Of a stretch of DNA of 64,000 nucleotides, positions 41,101 to 53,100 are shown piece after piece (position 1 is the first letter of the stretch; every line of letters begins with the position of its first letter). The position numbers and the translations under genes were made by a program. This stretch comes from Parus major (Eukaryota; Chordata; Aves; Passeriformes; Paridae): assembly GCF_001522545.3 (NCBI RefSeq), contig NC_031799.1, positions 33,651,458 to 33,715,457 on the forward strand, given 5' to 3'. Below the pieces are notes generated by a model. It had not been told where the DNA came from. It made no database searches and saw only the letters and a list, made by a program, of their open reading frames with translations.

Positions 41101-44100
41101 CCGTTAAAACACTCTGAGAAATGTGCTGGGTGAAAACTAGCATAGCTATCTGCAGTGTTCTCCCTCTGCTTCTTGATCAATTCATCACCAACAACCTTCA
41201 TACAGCTCTGTAAGACAAGATACCTTCTATCAAGAAGAAAATTACACCCCATCTTCCTAAATTTTACTGCTGGCATACTTCCAGTCAGCAGCAGCAAAGT
41301 ATGTTATCCAGCTCACCAAATATGCTGCATAAAAAGCTGTTTTCTTTACGGAAAGACTGACCTTAGTAATGTGCTATCAAATATTTTTGTACTATTTTCA
41401 GGAGTCCAAAGAATCTCTAGGGTTTGTTACTTTAGGTATTTGGCTATTTCTGAGACAAGCTTATGTCTTTTCTCCAGTGTTTTGAAACAGGAAGTAAGCT
41501 TCCTTATTCTTCACTCTCTGCTGAAGCTTTTCGTTGCAGAAATAAAACAGAAGTGGGTGGAAGAACTCTACCTCTAGCCACAGACTTCCTTAAAACAGCT
41601 TTGAGAGTAGTTATGTTTGACATTGGGATGAAAGGGGAAGTGACTAGCAGACATTAAGATTTTAAGGCACTTCCTCATGCTGGTTTTCATTTATGCCGTT
41701 TCAAAATCTTAATTACCTCTTCTATGTAACAGGCAATTTTATTAGAAGAAGTGGCAGACATCTGCTGAATGAAAGCAGAAACCAATGCAAACTGTGTCCT
41801 TCACTGGCCCTTACTCCACTACAAAAAGGAACTTACTTCAGCACAGTACAAGTAGGATTTTTTTTTTTCCTGAACAGGGGCATATGGCTATAAAAGGGAT
41901 AAGAAGACAGTTAGTAAGTAAGTGCCTTCATAAACTTTGGACTACTAATTCAGTTGTTCATTGGCTGGGTTTGACTTTGAATACAAATTATAAGTTTCTT
42001 TATTTTTCAAAGATCACAGAACCACAGAATGGTTTGGGTTGGAAGGGCCCACAAAGATCACCTGGTTCCAACACACTTGACAGGGGAAGGAACACTTACC
42101 ACTCCAGTGGGTTGCTCAGAGCCCCATCCAGTCTGGCTCTGAACACATCCAAGGACGCAGCTTTCACAGCTATTCCAGGCAACCTGTTCCAGTCCCTCGT
42201 CACTCTCACACTGAAGAGTTTCTTTACATCCTACTTTGACATAAATCTTTGGCAGACTCAGAGCCTGATAACTAGCACCATCAGATGCCTTCCAGAAATT
42301 GCACTGCAATAATCAGGAAAGTCTTAGTTTCTTCTCTTACGTGATGATACCAGGGTTTCTTCACTAACCTCCCAAAGGCTGGCAGCTCAGCTGCATCACA
42401 TTGTTTTAAACTTTGTTGGCCATGAAGGGCAGTTAATTTCAGACCAAAAAGTCAAAAGCTGCATACTGAGCTATGTTTTAAGAAGGAACTTCTGTGTTTA
42501 AAACTGTCAATTAAACACATTAAGAAAGCATTTCCAATTACACGCTTCTACCATGTCAGTTGCTAGTTTTTTAGCTGTTTATGTATCACCTACAAATAAT
42601 GGCTCCTGTATGTGTTTCATCATAGTATTTTTCATGTGTTTGCTTTGGTTTCAGAGGAGTCAAGGCCTCTGTGATCATGCTGTGGGCATGCACAGGGAGG
42701 CATATGTCTGTTCTCCTAAGAAGTCTGAAGTCTTTATCTAACTGACTGAAGATATGGGCTTATTGCAAGTTTATCAACTACCAAGCAGAGGGGAAACTGA
42801 GGGGAAAACCACACCAGAAAAGCAATCTCTATTACATACAAAATCCATGTATTTCCATATATGGATGAGGATTAATTACTTTTAATATTATCAATGCTGG
42901 AAGAAACATCTATTAAAGTTTACAACTTACCAAGAAAAATATCTAACAAGAAAACTTAAACCAAAGCAACGTAGATTTTACTGGTTTCATGCTCTCACAA
43001 CTAATTGTTAATGTGGAAGCTGAAGAAGTTCCTTACCTTGCTTCTCTGGGCATCAGTATCAAATAGTGTAAAGGACAGAAATAACCACTGCTACTGACTA
43101 AAAAGGCATTTGGTATTAAATAACTTCTAAGTGAGATAAGAAAAAAGACTAAACTAGAAGCTATAGTGATATATATAAGAAGCTATAGTGATATATAATA
43201 TATATATTCCATACCAAGAATTATTTTATATTTTTCTTGCAGGATGCACCGCATTCCAGCATCTGTTTAAACTTCTACTGAAAACACAAGAACATTAAAA
43301 TTCATCCAATTCCGGATTTTCATGTGGGAATTAGTCTAAGCAAATACACTAAGTTCTAAGAATAATGAATGTACTGCATGCAAAACTCCAATGTGAACTA
43401 TTGTGGAGTAGTACTTCAGGATTTGCCAAAGTTCCTAAAAAACAGCTCTTCTCAAAGTGGATCTAAAAATTTATAGTAATAAGATGTTAAACCCCCCCTA
43501 TAAATCCATGGCCTTATTTTTTCTAGTATCAGTCTAAGTTCAAAAATCAGATTTTTTTTCCTGTGGTGTCGAAGAATCCTACTGCACCAAAGTTATCTCA
43601 AGTCCAAAATGTGCTGGTTCATTTAAAATTTATTCTAAATCAGACACCTAGAGTTTTCTTTTCCTCTCTAAAAACATCACGGGGATGTAAGTATGACAAG
43701 TCAAACTACTAGGATATTGCCTGCATGTAATTAATCAGTGTGACTTAGACTGGGTCAGCATCTGCCAGTTTTTAATTTAAAATGCTTTAGGAAATAACAG
43801 ACGATTTCTTCATGTCAGATTTGCAAGCCTGCAACTAGCCAGCACCCCTAAACAACTCTTGTTTCCTGTGCCATTCAATACTGATCGTGAGCGGAAATGG
43901 TAAGCATTTCATGATCCTAAATTTTTTTACTAGAAATGCATAGTTTGTCAAAAAAGCATCTTTATTAATTGAAATTAGTTGTTTTTAATGAACTCCCAGT
44001 GAAACCCTGCAGAGGTAACACCAGAAAATGGCTTCCAGGGTTAACAAATAAAGCACCTCCAAGTCAAAGGACATCTAGTTTTCCTAGATTTGCTGATCCT

Positions 44101-47100
44101 AAGCCACCCTTCCACACAACAACATGGATGCAAAACAGCTGCTTGGAAATTTTCTTTGTTTGGGCTTCTCCCAGATTTCTCTTCTATAGGAAATTCCTAC
44201 TTTTCCTTCTGGAATGGAATTTAGAAGCTTAGAGGATTGGGTGCAACAGAAATGCTGTGCCAACCCACCATTCTTTTGCTAGTTTCAAGGTCAAGCACTC
44301 AATATTTGGTTTACTTCAGACTCTACAGATCTGTTGAGTGCTCATCTGCTAACACTTCTGAAAATTTTTCTCTCTCCTGATGGCAACCTGCTGTTTGCAA
44401 AGGAGGAGTGGTCAACAACAGAAGCATCCTCTCCAATGCACTACAGTAAATGGAGTCAGGAGGGCCACCCCTCACTATATCTGAAAACACAGCAGGGAGT
44501 CACTTGGCAGCAGGAACACTACCAGCACAGAGGCTGCATGTCCACCCAAAGCCAGGTCCAGCCAAGTACTCACTTGATCTCCTTCAACTGCCAGTTCAAT
44601 TCAAGCAGTCATAAATGCTCCTCTGACCTGATAAGAGCTTATAACAAATAATCACAAAGACCACAACTTTCCTTCATGCTTTTCTTTCCTGTATAAGCAG
44701 CACATTTTTCTGACTCTGGGCCTTGACTCCTTACTTTCTTCCTTCTCAGCAGTTTTGCTTTGGGCTGAGACAGTGCTTCACTTCAATCCTTCCATGATCA
44801 CATCATGTAATGGTAATATCATCAGTACCTGCCTTGGGCCTGTATTCCCTGGCCATGTCTGTTTCAGATTTAAAGGTAGGTAATACAATCAGTGGGACTT
44901 CACAGAAGGAAGATAGATTTACTCTTGAAAGAAAGTGACCTTCAAATCAATTGCAAAACAACCCTAATTTGGCTCATATCAGGCAACAAAGAACCAAGAA
45001 TCTGTTTACAGAAAGGGGGAAATACATTGATAGTTAAATAATGTAAATACATTCCATACTTCAGACTTGAAAGTCTTGCCATCTATTCATAATGGCACAC
45101 ACCTCAGTAACATATTTAACAAATGAACAGAAGACCTTTGAGAGAAAATGGGTGTTTACTCACCCTGATTTTTGATTCAATTCTCTGTCATTGCTGAGAA
45201 GAACCATTTCCTCCTTCATTTCTTGTTCTGTTGCTACATTATTCCCAAGCCTCTGTTGAGAATTTGCTTCCCGTGTGCTATCATCACCAACTACCTGCAA
45301 CTCTGATGTTCCTGCAATGCCCAGACTCACATTCTCAGCAGTCAGTCCATCTGAAGGAGAACAGCCTTCATGTTCAAAAGATTTCTCAAGGGGAGTTTCT
45401 ACCTGAAATTCTGTCCAAGTGTCAAGAAACAATTCCTGTGCTACAGCAGATGCCAGTTCTTCAGCAGGATGTCCAGACTCTGATTTTGGCATCTCTGTCT
45501 TGTAAGAAATTTCTTCAGGTGATATGTCACTTACTTCATTTTGGCCCAATATAATCCAACCCTCATCTTGCCCACAGCTTTCCTGTGATTTCCTTTCACC
45601 ATTCAGCTTCTGAGGCACAGCAGAAGAGTTTTTCTCTTCTAAGTGAACAGCATCCCGTCCAGTCCCACAACCAAAGTGATCTTTGTTTTCATCTGAAATG
45701 GGGATTGGTGGAAAGGTATCCAAGGAGCCTGGTGAAAAGCCTTCATGGGATTCTTGAAAGGCAAAATTAATTTTGCTTCTTTCAAGGGTATCATTCGTTG
45801 CAGGTGTATTTTCTTCCTCAGTAACAAGGATGTAATCTACCTCCAGTGATGGTGGGAACACCTGCACCCTCGCATCTTTCTCAGTCTCTGTACCTTCCAA
45901 ATCAGGGCTCATATGGGAATTTCTCAGCTTTTCCTCCTGACAAAGCAGGGAGTCAGTGCCAGCTGCTAAAAGAACAGGCAAATAGAAACTCTTTTGAATT
46001 TTTTAATTACTGATTTAGTCACCATAACATGCTTCAATCAGTGCTGCGAGATAAAGCTCTTTTCAGTTTGCTTTTCTCTGTTAATGTGTACTTGAATTTT
46101 ATAACACCATCATCATTATTGTTAAAGGTTATACATTAACATGGCAATCGTCCCCAAGGCACAAACAATTCAGTGTCCCATAGGTTAGGCCCTGTACAAA
46201 CAACAGAAATTATATTCCTACTTCACTGTTTAAAAGCTTTAGATCTGTCTGAGAGAATGATACTAGAGCTCTTTCCACAATACATGTTCTGTACATTAGG
46301 GAGATACACAAACTTCACACTTCACTCAAAGCCTCCTCCTCATTAAGCAGAAATACGCCAGACACTTCCTCCTTCCTCCATCCTATATATTTGCCCTGGA
46401 AAGCAGATTTTCTTACCATCACATGATCTTCTATCTCCACCTGGTGGTGAGTCGGGATCGGTTGTTTCTGCTTCAGATTTTCCTGTCAAAAAACCAGAAT
46501 CTAGTGGAGTTACTTCAGACATGGAGAGCAAAGGTACTGAGGTGAGATTTTCCTCAAGGCACTCTGTGGATGTTTCAGACACCTTATCTTCGGTCATTAG
46601 AATGCCCTCCGCACCTTCCAGAGGGGCTGGCAATGGCAATTGTTTTTCCAAAGTAATGCTGTCATAAAATGGCTGCTGTAACAAGAGCTCACCATTTGCA
46701 TACTCTCTGCTGCCAGAGAGTTCAGCATAAAAAGATGCAGAGGATGGTGGAGTACACACTGCTGGTGATTGGTCATTGGGTATTTCCTTAAACACAGGAA
46801 CATTATTTTCCATTACAGCTTCATATTCTTTTGTTGTGTCATCAAACAGTTGATTATTTGAATCAGATTCATCACCTTTATTACCACCAGGTAGAAAGGG
46901 TTTGGGAAACAGTGTCTGTTCATCCCTTGATTTCCTTTCTGCTGCCTCACTACTTTCATTGCCTAGCAGTGTCACTATGTTCATTGCATCACATGTGCCT
47001 GCCGGGACATGAGTCACTGAGGTGTTGCTGATACTATGTTCTATCCCTGGGTCAGATCGGTCCACATATTCTTCTGACCTATCTGGCTCAACACCAGTTA

Positions 47101-50100
47101 CTGCTGTATGGTCAGTATGAGAATATTTTACAAATTCACCCAAGGCACTAATTTCTTTTAAGCCTTGTTCTTCCCTATGAGGTTCATTGAAATCCATGGG
47201 AAGCAAATGCATTTGAGAGGTTGCTATTTGAGCTGCATCAGTTGGTGCTCCTTGATGGTCTGCATGAGTGAAACTTTCATGGAACATGGCTTTCAGATCT
47301 AAGGATGTCACTTTTATAACTTCACTGGCAATTTCAGTTGACTCAACAGGGTCAAAAACCAGCCTATTTTCCAGACTCTGTTCTTCCGGAACTGCAGGTT
47401 CAGGAGGTTCCTGAGGATTAGAAGAGATAAGCTGATAGAATTCTTTGGTCATTACTGGTTCATAGTCCTGGGGGCCACTGTTTTCAGAGTGCATCTCCAC
47501 CTTCTGCATTACTAGCTTACACTTTGAATCAAAATCTGCCTCTTTATTCATATTTGATTTTGTATGAATTGGCTGACTGTCTTTGTCTTCAGGCTCCACT
47601 GCAAGTATCTGAGAATATGGGATAGAGGCATTCTTAGCTCCATACTCCTGGCACACATCAGGACTGCTTGATGACTCTGAACCATTGTCTTGGTCACAGT
47701 GACTTAAAATATCAGGATTTTCACCATCTGATTTCAAAGTGACAGTCTGCTCAGCATTAGTCCACAGGTCAGGTTCCACTGAAAACTGCTGATTACTTCC
47801 TTGTGTGTTATCCTGTAAAATATCTGGGATAAGTGCAGTTTGGGGAACTAATATGTTCCACTCTGGACTTGACTTTTCTGCCATTTCAAAAGATAAGTCT
47901 TCTACAGTGGAAGCACCTTGCATGGAGCTGTGCAGTTCTACTCTTTCACAGGTGCTCTCCTGTTGTCCTTGAGGAGTGAGATTTCCATCTCCCTCACTGT
48001 CTTTTGGTAGATCCAGTACAGTGCTTGCTTCAACCGCTGCATTTGGTACAGGTTGTTCCTCACCTGAAAAAGAGTTCTGAGGAGTCAGTTGATTTTCCTC
48101 ATCTGTAGAAAACAACTGCTCTATCAGCTCCCTTTCCTCTTTATCTAGTATGAAAGAATCAAGCTGGTTGAACTGTAAAGTGTCTTCATTTATCTGACCA
48201 CCAGGACTATTGATAGAATGTACTAGTCTTATATTTTCTTTTTCATCAGAGTAGAGTGGGGCAGGTGGATTTTCATCATTACCTGTATCACTGAAATGTG
48301 CTTCTGTTAGTTCTTCATCTTGTGAAGGAGAACCACAGGAGTCCTCTTTACTATCTCCTAACTGATTTGTTACAGAGTGATCTGAAACAGAATACTGATC
48401 TTCCAATTGCTTTTCTTCAGAAGTTTGTGAACTCCACCATTCTGAACTGTTATCTAGAAAATCAGATGTTCCTACTGTGGATTTTGGATTAGTTCTTGAT
48501 TCAGCTTCCAGTGACATACTCCATGGATCAACAGCTTTTGAAGTATGTTCTTCTTTATCACCAGCAGAAGAAGTCAATGTAAGATCTTCATTCATTTGAT
48601 ACAAATATAAATCTTCTCCACCATGTGTTTTTTCGTTGAAAATACTCACCTGAGTTCTTTCATCAAGTGTTTTACAGTGGCCTGTAGCAGATTGAGTAGT
48701 CTTATTATGGTCAATAAAGTCAATAGTCACATCCTCCTGCAATACCCTTCTGGCTTCAATTGTTTCAGAATTTTCACTGAAGATGCTTACCAGAACCTTC
48801 TCTCCTCCCACCTTAGTTATTGCACCTAAATTGTCTTCATCAGCTTCAGGACTTGTTGAATTGGATTGAACATAATCCTCTCCATTTTCAGCTCCTTTGT
48901 GCCATTTGTTTTCACACACTGAATCTTCATTAATCACTTCAGGACATGCTTCTGAATTCTCTGAATCCTCATTTATGTCAGGACTTGATAAAGAAGATAC
49001 AGTGTCATCATCTACATGGGCATTCCAAAAATCTAAGCTTTTAGGAACTTTGTTCTCTTCGCCACTTGTTTCAAATCCTTCTTCATATTCATTCCCAATT
49101 TCCTGCTTTTTAAAAGAATCTTCAAGATTTTTATTATTTTTTATCTCCCACATATCCCTGCTTCTTCCATGATGACTAGCAACTGGAAGGTCTCCCCAGA
49201 CATTCACAGATGCATCACTTAAGTCAGGACTTGTTCCACTTGAGTGTGTATAATCATTTATTGAATTACTCCACACATTATCTTCTTCCAAATAGCTTTT
49301 GATCTGTATATCTTTTGAAAGGCTGCTTGTGGTATTTGCTATTTCAAGGACTTCACTTGCCTCAGGACTTGTTCCAGGAGATTGCATATCTTCACATGGC
49401 TGTGAATCCCAAGCAGTTTGCGGAAAACTGTCATTAAGCACTGCAAATGGCTCTCCACAAAGATTATTAGCAGGTTCTAAACTTTCAGGGTTTTCATTTC
49501 TCCCAGAACCTATTTCAAGTGAAAATGAATCTTCTACCACAGACATATGTGTAATATCAGGAACACTAACAAATCCAGAAGGATTTTTCTTAAACTCATC
49601 CATGAAAGAATTTTCATTGGTCCTCATCAGTTCTGAGCTATTTTTAAAAGATGCTAACTCAGAGTTACAAATGTCTGGATGGTTAGGAGTGACTTCATGT
49701 AAGCATTCTTGCCCTTCTCCCAGAGGTTCTTGTTGTTTATCCATCAAAGGAATTGATGTTGCTTGGTCATTACCATTCTTTCCAGAGTCATTCCAGACAC
49801 ATAAGCTTCCAGGCATTTTAGAAGAATTATTTTCACGATTATCACTACCCTTATCAGAACTTTCAAAAATACTTTCCATCTTAGGACTTGTTGCATCCTC
49901 TGTCACTGTAGCCTCTTCTTCAGCTCCCTGAGAAAGCAGCTGTGACATTTCACTGTAATTGTAATTTTGTTGTAAGGGGTCATCAAAAAATTTATAACCT
50001 CTGCCTCCTTCAGAAATACTTGGTGATTCTAAACTATCCTGCAAAATGCCTTTTCTCTCTTCCTGAATAACTGGATTGCTTTGATTGGAAAGTGACACAT

Positions 50101-53100
50101 TCTCTGTGATTAATACTTCCAAACTAACAGAATTTCTCATTTTTCCTGGGGAGGTGGCAATTTCAGTTGGCTCACTTTCTTCCAAATCTGTTTTATCTGA
50201 AGATTCACTGCCCTCTTGCACTGGTTTATTACAAATGTCATTAATCATCTGCTGTCCACTTGTCACATGTGTTCTCTTACATTCTTTTCCTTCCTTAGAG
50301 AGGACAGTGGCATTATCCCAGCCTTCCCCATGACCCTGCTCACTCTGTAAACTCCATGAGTTCTGCTGGTGCACTGAATCCAGCTCTTCATCAATATCAG
50401 CAGTGTTTTGTGCTGCATTCTTACTAAGTATCTCACTCCCTAAGTCACTTATATTCAGTTCCAAACCATTCTTATTTTCTGAGGTTGGCATAGAAGTGTT
50501 TGTGTCTTCTACAGGAACACTGCCCACTGTTTCTGCATTGTCAGCTCCTCTCTGTCTAGTACTTAGTTCATTCTGTGATGGTGATAAGTCATTCACTGTT
50601 TGATTATATGCCAGTATTACTCTTCTGCTTTCAGATTCAGGAAAGTTATTTTCACTGGTACATGTTTCAGTTGAAAAACACAGATCAGATGTTTGTTCTG
50701 AATTAAGACAGGGTTTAGCAGAGGCAGAAGGAACTGAAATTCCAGAATATCTTTCTTGTAACTGGGTGATGTTATTTAGGGGAGCATCCCAGATATCTGT
50801 ATTTCTAGTATTTGGAAAAGGCACATTGTTAGGAGATAATGGTTCCTTGCTTGATTTCTCAGGTACTTCTGACTCAGCCAAATTTGTCTTCATGAATTGA
50901 CCAGTCTCATCATCAAAATCCTTGTCCTCATTTTCTCTGTCATCTTCCACATATGTAGGTGATAAGTATGAATCAGAGGTTGAATAATTGGTGTCTGGTG
51001 GAGAAACAACTAAATCTTCTGCTATATTTGAGGAACTAAGGTCCGAGTTTTTGTATAAGAAGGTATCCTCCCATGGCACCACTACTTCTGTTACTTCTTT
51101 TCTGATGTTTTTATCATACATATTCCAGGTATCTATATTTTCAAATTCTTTTGGTCTGTGTTTAGGATCACCAAACACAGTTTTTTCCCCCGTGTTCAGC
51201 TTGGAGTTATTTTGCATATTGTTGAAAACAAAATTTGTATTTTTAGATTCTTCATGGTCTTCTATTGAATAGTATCTTCCTTTATCCCACACTTCTGGGT
51301 TTTCAGTCTCGTTGTCCACTGTGATTTCTGAAGAATCTGATAAACCAGTTTTTGATATGGCCCATTCCTCAGGAATATTTACTGATTTTAGTTCTCCATC
51401 TAGTTTGGGCATATTCCATACATTTTCTGAGGATCTACCAGCAGTTCCTTCATCAAACTCGGTCCAGATTTTGTAAGAGTCTCCAGCTAACTGGCTACCT
51501 TTCTCTTCACCATGACACCATGCATCTGATATCATAGGTGTTGGCTGGCTGACCCTCCACAGGTCTGTAAAGCTCTCCACTTCTTGCTTTGTCTCATCTA
51601 AAGAAGCAGGTTGTAAACATGAATGTTCACTGTTTTTCTCTTGATTCTCATGGTTCCAATTATCTTGTTTAAACTCATTATCCCACAGACCTGCTTTCAT
51701 ATATTCCATTTGCTTTGGCTGTTTTTGGAGGAACACAGAATCTGAGGCTCTTCTGTCATTATGCTCTCGTAACAAGGGACTTTCTTTGGAATCTTTCCAT
51801 AAAACAGGACTCTGAAAAACAGATTCCTGCTCGCTTGAGCTCCATGCATCAGCATTTCTGGAATCTAGGTCAAAGCCATCCCACCAGCTCCCATATCTAA
51901 TACGAGACTGAGAGTAATTTGTGCCATCTATTTCATTAATTCTTTTTATGACATCTTGTGAGAAAATTAAAGGCTGCTCATTATCTAGTGGTGAGGTATC
52001 TACAAGACTATTCATAGGAGTTGGTGGAATTCTTGAATCAGCAGATTTCAACATTTCTGGTGAAGAAGAACCACCTTCAACTGAATCAATCAAACTTGAA
52101 GTTTTCTCACACATTTCTCCTGGATTCTCATCAAATTCAGCCAGATTGTCTTCCTCAATTTTAGTCTTAACTAAGTCAGTTGAATACTTTACTGTATCAT
52201 TTTCTAATAGGCTTGCCTTATCAAGTTTTTTCTTCAGAGTGAGTTGATGCCCTTCTGATGAATCATTATTGAGAAAATAGTCATCTGCTGGGGAACAATC
52301 AACAGAATGAGAAGATGACTCAGATGGAGCTGTAACCATGGGTGCTAGATCAAAATTGAAAAGATCGAAGTTATCACCATTGTTTTCTGACTGAGACTTT
52401 TGTTCTTCAGCTATTGCTCCTTCAGGAATAGGGCTGTAGGAATCAAAGCCAGGCAGAAGACTGTGATGAGAAGCAGCACCTTCTGCAACAGGGCTATCAT
52501 CACTAAGAAAAACAGAACTCTCCTTGGAAGATCGGCTGCTTCTAATGGTAGCCAAGCCACTGTCTGGACTCACAAGGTCTACATTAACATCAATGGGGGC
52601 TTGCATAGACCCATTTAGCTCTTGAGGATTGTCTATAAAATTGGCAGAACTGGGCTGTGGTTCTACATCAGAACCATATAACTCCACAATACCAGAAGAT
52701 CCTTGTGAAAGTGGAGCACTTCCAGCAACAGCTTCAGTAGAGGAAGTTCTACTATTTGATACCATTTCTGGTTGCCTTCTATTTATAACTTCCTTAATTA
52801 GAAGAAAAATTTGATCACAGGTCACCAAAGAATTTTCTTGTTGATAAATGAGAATTTGGTCACATTCACATTCTAGAGGATCCAGCTCTAAACAAGGATT
52901 CTGACATTCTTCTAATTCACAGCAGATCTGTTGAAAAACAGGATATTTCAGAGGTCGCTGCAGTCATGGACATAAGGCACATATTGACTACTTCATAATG
53001 TAATACAGCCATACCTATCTTTTCCTATTAACCTATTGCTTGGCCGTTTTACTGCAGCATCATTATTATGATCCCCAAATAGATGATGTACTACAACACA

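Larger units (their letters stand above)
25551..45163 (-). other. PRUNE2 intron 9 (19.6 kb)
   Basis: The largest complete intron here. It contains a CATA/ATATAT patch near 26020-26075, a GGTTT-rich tract at 27191-27281, a short tandem duplication at 29395-29440, the candidate internal promoter and first exon at 37540-37965, an 18-bp perfect hairpin at 38563-38603, a CR1 tail at about 42013-42260 and a tandem duplication with AT repeat at 43156-43210. Open stretches on either strand (for example 41155-41577 and 41785-42312) lack domain content. No further PRUNE2 coding exon was recognised. Confidence 0.6.

Noticed and set aside
41155..41577. 140-codon plus-strand open frame
   Set aside because: It is Leu/Ser/Phe-rich without any family signature or conserved neighbours, in the middle of an intron.
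41785..42312. 175-codon plus-strand open frame
   Set aside because: Its second half is the complement of the CR1 3' tail and the first half has no recognisable domain, so it is chance openness.
49299..49931. 210-codon open frame on the plus strand opposite exon 8
   Set aside because: It is a mirror of the Ser/Glu-rich PRUNE2 frame; low-complexity coding sequence leaves few stops on the other strand. There are no domains and no separate promoter.
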